Origin: Chloroflexota bacterium
GTDB lineage: Bacteria; Chloroflexota; Anaerolineae; Anaerolineales; Villigracilaceae
Length of the DNA stretch: 64,000 nt
Assembly (NCBI GenBank): GCA_016191845.1
Contig: JACPVF010000011.1
Span: 62,001 to 126,000, forward strand
Reading direction: 5' to 3'
Each line of letters starts with the position of its first letter. Positions within the stretch are counted from its first letter, which is position 1. Of the stretch, positions 16,880 through 24,614 are shown in pieces. The position numbers were made by a program, and so were the translations under genes. The notes under the pieces were generated by a model, which was not told the DNA's origin, ran no database searches, and saw nothing but the letters and a program-made list of their open reading frames with translations.

Positions 16880-18526
16880 ATGAATAAGCGTAAAACCGTC
16901 GTGGCTGCCGCGCTGGGCGAATGTGTCCACGTGGCGGGTGTCTCGAATTTCCTGCGGCTGGCCGAATCGGCTGGCTGGCAGACGATCTTCCTCGGCCCTG
17001 CCGTGCCCGTGGACGAGGTACTGGCGGCGGCCCGCCGCGAGCAAGCCGACCTGATCGGCGTCTCGTATCGGCTGACGCCCGAAAACGGCGAGCGGCTGCT
17101 GGGCTTGTTTGCCGAAGAGGCGGCCGAACTACACGAGGCAGGCGTCCGCTTCGCGTTTGCGGGCACGCCGCCTGTCGCGCAGAAAGCCTCTCAGTTGGGA
17201 AATTTCTTCGAGCGCATCTTCGATGGCAGCGAGACCCCCGAGCAGGTGCTGGCCTGGCTCAAGGGTCAGCCCGCCCGGGATCTGGGCGAAGCGGACTTCC
17301 CGCAGACGACGGTCGAGCGCATCCTGTGGAAGCGCCCCTACCCGATCCTGCGTCACCACTTTGGCCTGCCGACCCTGGAGGCCACCCTGGCGGGCATCGA
17401 GCAGATCGCCGAAGCACAAGCCCTCGACCTGATCTCACTCGGCACCGACCAGGATGCGCAGGAGAATTTCTTCCACCCCGAGCGGCAGGATCCGCGCCGC
17501 AAGGGAGCGGGCGGCGTACCTGTGCGCACCCCCGACGACTTCCACGCGCTCTACGCCGCCAGCCGCCGCGGCAACTTTCCCATGTTGCGCGCCTATTCGG
17601 GCACCGACGACTTCATCCGCTACGCCGAAATGCTGGTCGAAACCATCCACAATGCCTGGTGCGCCATTCCGCTCTTCTGGTTCAACCAGATGGACGGGCG
17701 CGGCCCGTGGGATTTGGAAGGCTCGATCCGCGAGCACCAACAGGTCATGCGGTGGTACGGCGAACGTGGCATCCCTGTCGAGTTGAACGAACCACATCAC
17801 TGGGGCATGCGCGACTCGTCCGACGTGACCTTTGTGGCGGCCGCCTTCCTCTCGGCTTACAACGCCAGACACTACGGTGTGAAGGACTACATCGCCCAAT
17901 TCATGTTCAACAGCCCGCCAGGCACCAGCGACGCCATGGACCTGGCCAAGATGCTGGCCGCACAGGACTTGATCGCCCCGCTACGTGACGGGCAATTCAA
18001 CATCTGGACCCAGACCCGCATCGGCCTGCTGAGTCATCCGCTCGACGACCAGTCCGCGCGCGGACACCTGGCCGCCAGCACCTATCTGCAAATGGCCCTG
18101 CGTCCCGACATTTACCACATCGTCGGGCATACCGAGGCCGACCACGCCGCCACCGCCGACGACATCATCGAGGCGGTCAAGATCACGCGCCGCGCCATCC
18201 AGAATGCGCTGGGCGCGCCCGACATGCGTCAGGCACCCGAGGTGCAGGCTCGCAAAGAGGAGCTGATCGCCGAGACTCGGGTGCTGCTGGATGCCATCCG
18301 CGAGGTGGCCCCGTCAGATGCGGCGGACCCTTGGGCGGATCCCGCTACATTGGCCCGGTCCGTCACCCTCGGGCTGATGGACGCGCCCCAGCTCCGCAAC
18401 AACAAGTTCGGGCGCGGTGAGACTCGCACCCGCATCGTGGACGGGAAATCCGTCGCAGTGGATGAGTCGGGGCGGCCGCTATCCGAAAAAGAAAGATTAT
18501 CGGCTTTGAAAAAGGAGAGCAAATGA
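16880..18526 (+). CDS. Cobalamin-binding, mutase-like protein (B12 domain plus TIM-barrel-like region)
   Basis: A 548-residue cytoplasmic protein. The first 130 residues look like a B12-binding Rossmann domain: GECVHVAGVSNFLRLAESAG holds the His-x-x-Gly part of DxHxxG, but with Cys where Asp is usual, followed by GVSYRLTP and AGTPP where the other B12 loops fall. The rest (about 150-520) resembles barrel subunits of B12-dependent mutases, with LNEPHHWGMRDSSDVTFVAA and FMFNSPPGTSDAMD as striking blocks. I cannot name the substrate. ATG 16880 follows RBS AAAGGAG; the TTG at 16865 precedes that site. The next gene, an opine-dehydrogenase-family enzyme, overlaps by four bases, so the two probably act in one pathway. 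Confidence 0.75.
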   Translation: MNKRKTVVAAALGECVHVAGVSNFLRLAESAGWQTIFLGPAVPVDEVLAAARREQADLIGVSYRLTPENGERLLGLFAEEAAELHEAGVRFAFAGTPPVAQKASQLGNFFERIFDGSETPEQVLAWLKGQPARDLGEADFPQTTVERILWKRPYPILRHHFGLPTLEATLAGIEQIAEAQALDLISLGTDQDAQENFFHPERQDPRRKGAGGVPVRTPDDFHALYAASRRGNFPMLRAYSGTDDFIRYAEMLVETIHNAWCAIPLFWFNQMDGRGPWDLEGSIREHQQVMRWYGERGIPVELNEPHHWGMRDSSDVTFVAAAFLSAYNARHYGVKDYIAQFMFNSPPGTSDAMDLAKMLAAQDLIAPLRDGQFNIWTQTRIGLLSHPLDDQSARGHLAASTYLQMALRPDIYHIVGHTEADHAATADDIIEAVKITRRAIQNALGAPDMRQAPEVQARKEELIAETRVLLDAIREVAPSDAADPWADPATLARSVTLGLMDAPQLRNNKFGRGETRTRIVDGKSVAVDESGRPLSEKERLSALKKESK

Positions 18527-19629
18527 CTACGACTGAAAAGTACACAGTGATCGGGGCGGGACACGGAGGGAAGGCCATGGCCGCCCACCTGGCTCTGATG
18601 GGCGCAGACGTGGCTCTGTGGAATCGCACCTTCGAACACATTGCCGTAGTCAAGAAGCGCGGCGGCATCGAGTTGGAGAGCCCCGAAGGTGGACCGCACG
18701 GCTTCGGTCAGATCAAGCTGGTCACCTCAGACCTGGCGGAGGCCATCCCGCATGCACAGGTCATCATGGTGGTCCTGCCGTCCTCGGCCCACGCCGACAT
18801 CGCCAAAGCCGCTGCGCCATACCTAAAGGATGGGCAGATCGTCATCCTGCACCCTGGCCGCACACTGGGCACGCTGGAATTCGCCAAGGTCATGCGCGAC
18901 AATGGCTGCACCGCCGATGTGACCGTGGCCGAAGCCGAAACCTTCATCTACGCCAGCCGCGCCGACGGCCCCGCCCAGGCGCGCATCTTCCGCATCAAGG
19001 AGGCCGTGCCACTGGCGGCACTGCCATCCAACCGCAACGAGATGGTGCTTGAAGCCATCCAGCACGCCTATCCACAATTCATCGACGGCGTGGACGTGCT
19101 GCATACGGGACTGAACAACATGGGCGCCATCTTCCACCCTGCGCTGACCCTGCTCAACGCAGGGTGGATCGAGCACACCCACGGCGACTACCAGTTCTAC
19201 ATCGACGGCGTCACGCCCTCGGTGGCGCGCGTGCTGGAAGTGCTCGACCGCGAGCGTGTGACCGTGGCCTCGGCGGTGGGCATCCGCGCGCGCACCTCGC
19301 TCGAATGGCTCAAACTGGCCTACGACACCGTCGGCGAGGACCTGCACGAGGCCATCCATAATCAGCCTGGTTATTACGGCATCAAAGCCCCGCCCACGCT
19401 CAATCACCGCTACATCTTCGAGGACGTGCCCATGAGCCTGGTCCCCATCGCCTCCCTTGGGATGCGCTACGGGGTCAGTGTGCGCGGCATGGAAAGCATT
19501 ATCCGCCTCGGCAGCATTATCCACCGCACCGACTACTGGCGGCGCGGCCGCACCGTTGAACGCCTGGGCCTGGAACAATGGAGCGTGAGCGAGTTGACCC
19601 GCTTCGTCCAGGAAGGCGTCATCGAATAA
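18523..19629 (+). CDS. NAD/NADP octopine/nopaline dehydrogenase-family oxidoreductase
   Basis: A 368-residue two-domain dehydrogenase. The Rossmann domain starts YTVIGAGHGGKAMAAHLALM (GxGxxG) and runs to about 180. The C-terminal helical domain carries NNMGAIFHPALTLLNAG, the NxxxxHPxxxLxN block typical of opine dehydrogenases. Such enzymes interconvert an amino acid plus a keto acid and a secondary-amine opine, or oxidise related amines. The 4-base overlap (ATGA) with the B12 gene implies translational coupling. It is the last gene of the LacI-led set. Confidence 0.88.
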   Translation: MTTTEKYTVIGAGHGGKAMAAHLALMGADVALWNRTFEHIAVVKKRGGIELESPEGGPHGFGQIKLVTSDLAEAIPHAQVIMVVLPSSAHADIAKAAAPYLKDGQIVILHPGRTLGTLEFAKVMRDNGCTADVTVAEAETFIYASRADGPAQARIFRIKEAVPLAALPSNRNEMVLEAIQHAYPQFIDGVDVLHTGLNNMGAIFHPALTLLNAGWIEHTHGDYQFYIDGVTPSVARVLEVLDRERVTVASAVGIRARTSLEWLKLAYDTVGEDLHEAIHNQPGYYGIKAPPTLNHRYIFEDVPMSLVPIASLGMRYGVSVRGMESIIRLGSIIHRTDYWRRGRTVERLGLEQWSVSELTRFVQEGVIE

Positions 19630-19638
19630 CACAACCCG

Positions 19639-19670
19639 GGGCCTTGCGTGCTAGAATCAGCGCAAGGCCC
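19639..19670 (+). promoter_or_regulatory. Hairpin and extended -10 before the propeller gene
   Basis: GGGCCTTGCG and CGCAAGGCCC form a perfect 10-bp inverted repeat with a 12-base loop. Inside lies TGCTAGAAT (19649-19657), which reads as an extended -10 element. Transcription would start about 9 bases before ATG 19673. There is no T run, so it is an imperfect terminator at best; it may be an operator. Confidence 0.5.
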
Positions 19671-19672
19671 TT

Positions 19673-20704
19673 ATGTTTGGGAAACGACCCACGCCGCGCC
19701 GCATCTTCAGCCGCCACAAGCAGAAAGCCCGCATCCCCTGGGTGTGGATCGTGCTTGGGGTGATCCTGTTTCTGCTCTTCTATCTCGTGCCCACCTACGA
19801 CCAGCCCGTGGTCAGCGTGAACCAGATCACGCCCTTCCTGGCCAACTACACCCCACCTCCCAGTCCCAGCCCCACGCTCAGACCCACGCCCGAACACGGC
19901 GGGCGGATCGTCTTCACCTGCACCCGCGGCGACTTCAACCAGCTCTGCATCATCAACGCCGATGGGACAGAAATGCAACAACTCTCCGCTGACGCGGGCG
20001 CCAACGACTACTATCCCGTCTTCAATCCTGATGGCAAGGCGCTCATGTTCGCCTCCAATCGCAACGGCACCTTCGACATCTACCTGATGGTCTTTGGCCA
20101 GCGCGAGCTCTTCCAGATCACCAGCAACGTCGGCAACATTCTCTCGCCCGATTTTTCCCCCGATGGAAAGCAGATCGTCTTCACCAATCAGGTGGGCGAG
20201 ACTCCCGCCGCCATTTGGATGGTCAACACCGACGGCTCGGACCCGCACCTTTTCTACGCGGGCCCGGGCAACATCGTGGCGGCGGCCTGGTCCCCCGATG
20301 GGCGCACCATCGCTTACGCCATGGAGACCGAACTGGCAGGTCAGTATCAGGTCTATTTGATGGACGTGAACGGCACGAACCAGCGTCAACTCACGGCAGG
20401 GATGCAGGGTGTGGGCGGCTCGTTAAGCTGGTCCCCCGACAGCCAGTCCCTGCTCATTTATGCGGGACCCGTCGGCGGGCGCGACATCTTCCGCATCGAC
20501 GTGGCAACAGGCGCCGCCACCCAGCTGACCAACGGCGGTAACAACGCCTCCCCGTGCTATTCCCCCGACGGCAGGCAGATCGTCTTCAACTCCCTGCGCA
20601 ACAACGGCCAGGCCGACCTGTACATCATGAACGCCGACGGCTCAGGCCAGCGTCAACTCACCGACAACCCCGAACCCGACTGGCAGCCAAGGTGGGGGCA
20701 GTAA
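19673..20704 (+). CDS. TolB-like beta-propeller protein with N-terminal membrane anchor
   Basis: A 343-residue protein with a basic N-terminus, one membrane helix (about 23-43), a Pro-rich linker and a series of PD40/TolB-type blades from about 80. The repeats are easy to see: FNPDGKALMFASNRNG, FSPDGKQIVFTNQ, WSPDGRTIAYAM, WSPDSQSLLIYAG, YSPDGRQIVFNSLRNNG. It is probably an extracytoplasmic binding or scaffold protein. Chloroflexota have no Tol-Pal outer-membrane system, so the TolB likeness describes the fold and not the role. No partner gene is evident nearby. Confidence 0.85.
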   Translation: MFGKRPTPRRIFSRHKQKARIPWVWIVLGVILFLLFYLVPTYDQPVVSVNQITPFLANYTPPPSPSPTLRPTPEHGGRIVFTCTRGDFNQLCIINADGTEMQQLSADAGANDYYPVFNPDGKALMFASNRNGTFDIYLMVFGQRELFQITSNVGNILSPDFSPDGKQIVFTNQVGETPAAIWMVNTDGSDPHLFYAGPGNIVAAAWSPDGRTIAYAMETELAGQYQVYLMDVNGTNQRQLTAGMQGVGGSLSWSPDSQSLLIYAGPVGGRDIFRIDVATGAATQLTNGGNNASPCYSPDGRQIVFNSLRNNGQADLYIMNADGSGQRQLTDNPEPDWQPRWGQ

Positions 20705-20763
20705 ACAAATTAGCGAGTCCTCGGTCTAGCTCGCTAATTCGCTGAATCATTAATTCCGTACGG

Positions 20764-20769
20764 TATAAT
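20764..20769 (+). promoter_or_regulatory. -10 box for ricT; probably leaderless mRNA
   Basis: TATAAT ends 7 bases before ATG 20777, so transcription would start at or next to the A of the ATG. No Shine-Dalgarno sequence fits in that space. The -35 region is weak. Confidence 0.6.
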
Positions 20770-20776
20770 TAGCCCC

Positions 20777-21700
20777 ATGCAAACAACAATTATTGGTGTC
20801 AGATTCACCAAAATCGGAAAAATCTATCATTTTGACTCCACCACCCTGCCCGATGTGGGCGTCGGTGAGCATGTCATCGTCGATACCGCCCGCGGCAGGC
20901 ATTTGGGCGAAGTCGTCCAGAAACTGGACGAGGCCCCCGCCACACCCGAGGGCGGCTGGAAAACCGTCGAACGGCGGGCCACCCCGCGCGACCTGCTGCT
21001 CCAGCAATCCTGGCAGGCCAAACAGACCGAGGCCATGATCAACTGCCGCGCCCGCGCCGCCGAACTCGAACTGGCCGACGTCAAGATCGTGGCCGCCGAG
21101 TACAACTATGACGGCTCGCGCCTGGCCTTCCTCTTCAGCACCGAGTCCGAAGAAAAGGTGGACCTCAAGTCGCTGAAGAAGGACATGCAGCGGCTGTATC
21201 CCAACACGCAGATCGAGATGCGGCAGATCGGTCCGCGCGACCTGGCCAAACTGCTGGGCGGCATGGGCGCCTGCGGCATCGAGACCCGTTGCTGCTCCAA
21301 GTTCCTGACCGACTTCTCACCCATCTCGATCAAGATGGCCAAGGAACAGGGCATCTCGTTGACCCCGTCCGAGATCACAGGCATGTGTGGACGCCTGCGC
21401 TGCTGCCTCATCTATGAGTATGAGCAATACGTTGAGGCACGCAAGCAACTGCCCAAGCGCAACAAGCGCGTGGTCACGCCCAAGGGCGAAGGCAAAGTCA
21501 TCGACGTGCTGCCGCTGGCCGACAAGGTCATGGTGGTCATCGACGCCCCCGAAGGCGAGCGACCTCCGATCATGACCTTCACCCGCGAAGAGATCCAGCC
21601 CTGGGACGAACTCGAGGCCCTGCGCCGCAAGTCCGAGGCTCCCTGCGACCGCCACGAAGGCGGCGGCTGCACCTGCGGAAAATCCAAAAAGACCCACTAA
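20777..21700 (+). CDS. ricT: PSP1/RicT-family protein (YaaT-like)
   Basis: A 307-residue protein. An N-terminal domain (about 1-80, IIGVRFTKIGKIYHFD) leads into the PSP1 C-terminal region. Cysteines are clustered in GIETRCCSKFL and GMCGRLRCCLIYEYEQY, which in Bacillus RicT help bind iron-sulfur clusters of the RicAFT complex that affects RNase Y and development. A short Cys-rich tail (APCDRHEGGGCTCGKSKKTH) is an addition that may bind metal. RicA and RicF are not encoded nearby. The PIG-L gene begins two bases after the stop, so the two share a transcript. Confidence 0.9.
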   Translation: MQTTIIGVRFTKIGKIYHFDSTTLPDVGVGEHVIVDTARGRHLGEVVQKLDEAPATPEGGWKTVERRATPRDLLLQQSWQAKQTEAMINCRARAAELELADVKIVAAEYNYDGSRLAFLFSTESEEKVDLKSLKKDMQRLYPNTQIEMRQIGPRDLAKLLGGMGACGIETRCCSKFLTDFSPISIKMAKEQGISLTPSEITGMCGRLRCCLIYEYEQYVEARKQLPKRNKRVVTPKGEGKVIDVLPLADKVMVVIDAPEGERPPIMTFTREEIQPWDELEALRRKSEAPCDRHEGGGCTCGKSKKTH

Positions 21701-21702
21701 CC

Positions 21703-22440
21703 ATGTCCGAACAAACTCCTCCACCCGGCGTCTGGGAGGCTCCCCAGCGCATTCTTGTCGTTCTTGCCCACCCTGATGATCCCGAGTTCTTCTGCGGCGC
21801 CACGCTCGCCAAATGGGCGCGTGCGGGACACGAGCTTATCTACTATCTGCTGACCTGTGGCGACAAGGGCTTCAACGATTCGACCACTGCCGACATGACT
21901 CCCGACACCCTGTGCGCCCTGCGCCACATGGAGCAGCGCAAGGCGGCTGCCGTCATCGGCACCAAGCAAGTGCATTTCCTGGACCGTGCGGACGGCTACC
22001 TGGTCCCAGACCTGGACCTGCGCCGCGAGGTGGTGCGCGTCATCCGAAAGGTCAAGCCGACGGTCCTCGTCACCTGCGACCCGCAGAACCTGTTCGCGGG
22101 CTATGGCATCAATCACCCCGACCATCGCGCGGCGGGACAGGTCGTCATCGACGCGGTCTTCCCTGCTGCGGGAAACAAGGCCTATTTCCCTGAACTGCTG
22201 ACCGAGGGACTCGAGCCGCACATGCCGAAGGAAGTCTGGGCCTCGCTGACCAACCAGCCCAACGTCACGATGGATGTGACCGACACCTGGCCGATCAAAC
22301 TTGAGGCCCTGTTGCATCACGCGTCCCAGATCGGTGACGTGGACAAGTTCAAGGCCCGCATGATCTCCCGCCACACTGAAGACAGCACCGAGGAAAATCC
22401 GCGCTATGAGGAAAAGTTCCGCGTGGTAAAGTACGGGTGA
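21703..22440 (+). CDS. PIG-L/LmbE-family deacetylase
   Basis: A 245-residue zinc-dependent hydrolase. AHPDDPEFFCG supplies the first metal ligands and NHPDHRAAG the later His. The family removes acetyl groups from GlcNAc-containing compounds, including mycothiol and bacillithiol precursors. The start is two bases after the ricT stop with no separate promoter. The substrate cannot be told from sequence; a second, divergent PIG-L protein is encoded at 41928-42776. Confidence 0.88.
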   Translation: MSEQTPPPGVWEAPQRILVVLAHPDDPEFFCGATLAKWARAGHELIYYLLTCGDKGFNDSTTADMTPDTLCALRHMEQRKAAAVIGTKQVHFLDRADGYLVPDLDLRREVVRVIRKVKPTVLVTCDPQNLFAGYGINHPDHRAAGQVVIDAVFPAAGNKAYFPELLTEGLEPHMPKEVWASLTNQPNVTMDVTDTWPIKLEALLHHASQIGDVDKFKARMISRHTEDSTEENPRYEEKFRVVKYG

Positions 22441-22496
22441 ATCTACGCGCTAAGCGGACGGCTTTCCACACGTAGTCGAAGCGTCTTGGCATTCCC

Positions 22497-23060
22497 ATGA
22501 ACATTCTCACGCTCACCTATAAATCCACCCATTACTACCTTTTGGATTGCAAGGGCGGAAAATTGATGGTGGACTGCGGCTGGCCTGATACCTTTCCTCA
22601 ATTTGGGGCCGAGTTCAAACGCAAGGGGGCCTCGCCGCAGGACGTCAAATACGTGCTGGTCACACATTTCCACCCCGACCATGCGGGGCTGGTGCAGGAA
22701 TTCAAGAACCTGGGTGCAAAATTTATCCTGATGGAAAGCCAGATCAATTTCATGGCTTCTTTCGCCGACTTCTTCAAAGCCAAGAAAATCCCCTACACCG
22801 AAATCACACAGCAGAATAATCTCGTCCTGGAATTCGCCGAGAGCCGCGCCTTTCTGGCGGGAATCGGTCTGAGCGGCGAGATCCTCTCCACACCTGGCCA
22901 CAGCGATGACAGCATCACCCTGATCCTCGACGAAGGCTACGTCTTCACAGGCGACCTGCCTGCCGAATTCCTGCTCTCCGAAGAAGACACGCTCTCACAC
23001 CAAAGCTGGGATAGAATCCGCCAACATAAAGTCACTCGCATCTTCCCCGCCCACGGATAA
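22497..23060 (+). CDS. Metallo-beta-lactamase-fold hydrolase
   Basis: A 187-residue protein with the family signature THFHPDHAG (HxHxDH), a C-terminal GHSDDS, an Asp in FTGDLP and a final PAHG, all consistent with a dinuclear metal site. It is short and single-domain, like glyoxalase II-type or generic MBL hydrolases. Its substrate is unknown. The next gene starts five bases after its stop. Confidence 0.88.
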   Translation: MNILTLTYKSTHYYLLDCKGGKLMVDCGWPDTFPQFGAEFKRKGASPQDVKYVLVTHFHPDHAGLVQEFKNLGAKFILMESQINFMASFADFFKAKKIPYTEITQQNNLVLEFAESRAFLAGIGLSGEILSTPGHSDDSITLILDEGYVFTGDLPAEFLLSEEDTLSHQSWDRIRQHKVTRIFPAHG

Positions 23061-23065
23061 TCTCC

Positions 23066-23407
23066 ATGACCGCACTCTACGATTACAAGATCGAAGTTTT
23101 CATTCCCGAAGAACTGGTCTTCCGCCTGCGCGACGAACTGGCCAAGGTCGGCGTTGGCGTGATCGGCAACTACGACCACTGCATCGCTTTCAGCCTGGTG
23201 CGCGGAACCTGGCGTCCGCTGGAGGGGTCGAATCCCTATAACGGGACCATCGGCGAGATCAGCGAAGGGACCGAGGCCAAAGTCGAGGTCAACTGCAAGA
23301 AAGATTTGGTCCGCGAGGCGCTGCAAATCATCCGCCACGTGCATCCGTATGACGAGCCGCTGATCAACGTCATTCCGCTGGCAAACCACCTTTTTGAAAC
23401 GGAATAA
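23066..23407 (+). CDS. NIF3/YqfO-like stand-alone domain protein
   Basis: A 113-residue protein. KIEVFIPEELVFRLRDELAK, then GVIGNYDHCIAFS and a closing HPYDEPLINVIPL match the PII/CutA-like insertion domain found inside NIF3 (YqfO) proteins, here as a separate small protein. The function is unknown; such domains form trimers and may bind metals or small ligands. It lies directly behind the MBL gene and is probably co-transcribed with it. Confidence 0.75.
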   Translation: MTALYDYKIEVFIPEELVFRLRDELAKVGVGVIGNYDHCIAFSLVRGTWRPLEGSNPYNGTIGEISEGTEAKVEVNCKKDLVREALQIIRHVHPYDEPLINVIPLANHLFETE

Positions 23408-23465
23408 ATCTCTGATTTAATGTCGTCTGTTTTGTGACACTATTTTAGAAATAAGGAAAACACAC

Positions 23466-24428
23466 ATGGAACCCATCTGGAAATCTCGAAAAGTAGTGAT
23501 CGTCGGCGCAGGCGCGGTCGGATCGTCGTTCGCGTATGCCCTGGCGCAAAAGGGGCTGGCCGAAGAGATCTGCATCATGGACATGAACGCCGACCTGGCC
23601 GAGGGTCAGGTACTGGACCTGGCGCACGGCCTGCCGTTCTACCCCTCGGTGCAGATCCACGTTGGCACAAAACAGGATTACAAGGATGCCAGCGTCATCG
23701 TCATTACGGCGGGCGCCAAGCAGGCTCCTGGCGAGACACGCCTCGACCTGTTGCAGAAGAACGTATCCATCATCAACGCCATCGTCGATGACATCGTCGG
23801 TGCGGAGTCACAGGCGGTGATCGTGATCGCCAGCAATCCCGTGGACGTGCTGACCTACGCCGCGTTGAAACGCTCGGGCTGGCCCAAGGGTCGCGTCATC
23901 GGCTCGGGCACGGTGCTCGACAGCGCGCGCTTCCGCTATCTGATCAGCCAGCACTGCAACGTGGACGTGACCAACGTGCATGCCTACATCCTGGGCGAAC
24001 ACGGCGACAGCGAGTTCGCCGCCTGGTCCATGACGCACGTGGCGGGTATCGCCATCGACGATTATTGCCCAGTCTGCAACGAGTGCGAAGACTGGGACTA
24101 CGAGCGCGAACGCATTGCACGCGAGGTGAAAGAGTCGGCGTATCACATCATCAACTATAAAGGCGCCACCTATTACGCCATCGGCATGGCGCTGGTGCGC
24201 ATCGTCGGGACGATCCTGCAGGACCAGCGCAGTGTGCTGACCGTCTCCGCCTTGCTGGATGGCGAGTACGGCATTCGGGACGTGTGTCTTGGCATCCCGT
24301 GCGTAGTCGGCCAGCAGGGCGTGGAAAAGATCGTCGAAGCGCCGCTCTCGGCCGATGAACAGGCCGCGCTCGAAAACTCAGCCCGCGCTCTGCAAAATGC
24401 TTTGCAGGATTTGAAGGCAAAGTCCTAA
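23466..24428 (+). CDS. ldh: L-lactate dehydrogenase
   Basis: A 320-residue NAD-dependent enzyme converting pyruvate and L-lactate. Seen: the nucleotide loop GAGAVGSSFAYAL, catalytic GEHGDSEF (His), Asp/Arg in GTVLDSARFR, and KQAPGETR with Gln at the position that distinguishes lactate from malate dehydrogenases (Arg there). Residues DYCPVCNECEDW form an unusual Cys-rich stretch at about 200. RBS AAGGAA precedes ATG 23466. Its presence fits fermentative sugar use. Confidence 0.94.
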   Translation: MEPIWKSRKVVIVGAGAVGSSFAYALAQKGLAEEICIMDMNADLAEGQVLDLAHGLPFYPSVQIHVGTKQDYKDASVIVITAGAKQAPGETRLDLLQKNVSIINAIVDDIVGAESQAVIVIASNPVDVLTYAALKRSGWPKGRVIGSGTVLDSARFRYLISQHCNVDVTNVHAYILGEHGDSEFAAWSMTHVAGIAIDDYCPVCNECEDWDYERERIAREVKESAYHIINYKGATYYAIGMALVRIVGTILQDQRSVLTVSALLDGEYGIRDVCLGIPCVVGQQGVEKIVEAPLSADEQAALENSARALQNALQDLKAKS

Positions 24429-24437
24429 ACTGTACAG

Positions 24438-24537
24438 ATGTCGTTGTGAGGGCGTAGCCCGAGGCAACCTCCTGTATTCAAGTACAAATTGGATTGCTTC
24501 GCCGCCAAAGAACAAGTACGGCGGCTCGCAACGACAT
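24438..24537. repeat. Dispersed palindromic repeat, copy A
   Basis: A 100-bp element bounded by ATGTCGTTGTGAG and CTCGCAACGACAT, with internal GAGGCAACCTCC and GGATTGCTTCG arms. It shares ends and core with copy B at 42789-42876. It has no coding potential and lies between ldh and the M20 gene. It resembles the non-autonomous hairpin repeats seen in many bacterial genomes. Confidence 0.8.
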
Positions 24538-24614
24538 AGTTTTGATAAGATGTAGGCGAACAAATATCGTCTACTCGATCACCAGCGAAAACAAACTTAC
24601 CGAAAAGGTTCCCC

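Noticed and set aside
16700-16880. Cobalamin riboswitch before the B12-protein gene
   Set aside because: The intergenic space is only 11 bases; no room for a riboswitch. None is seen before the corrinoid operon at 6346-6485 either.
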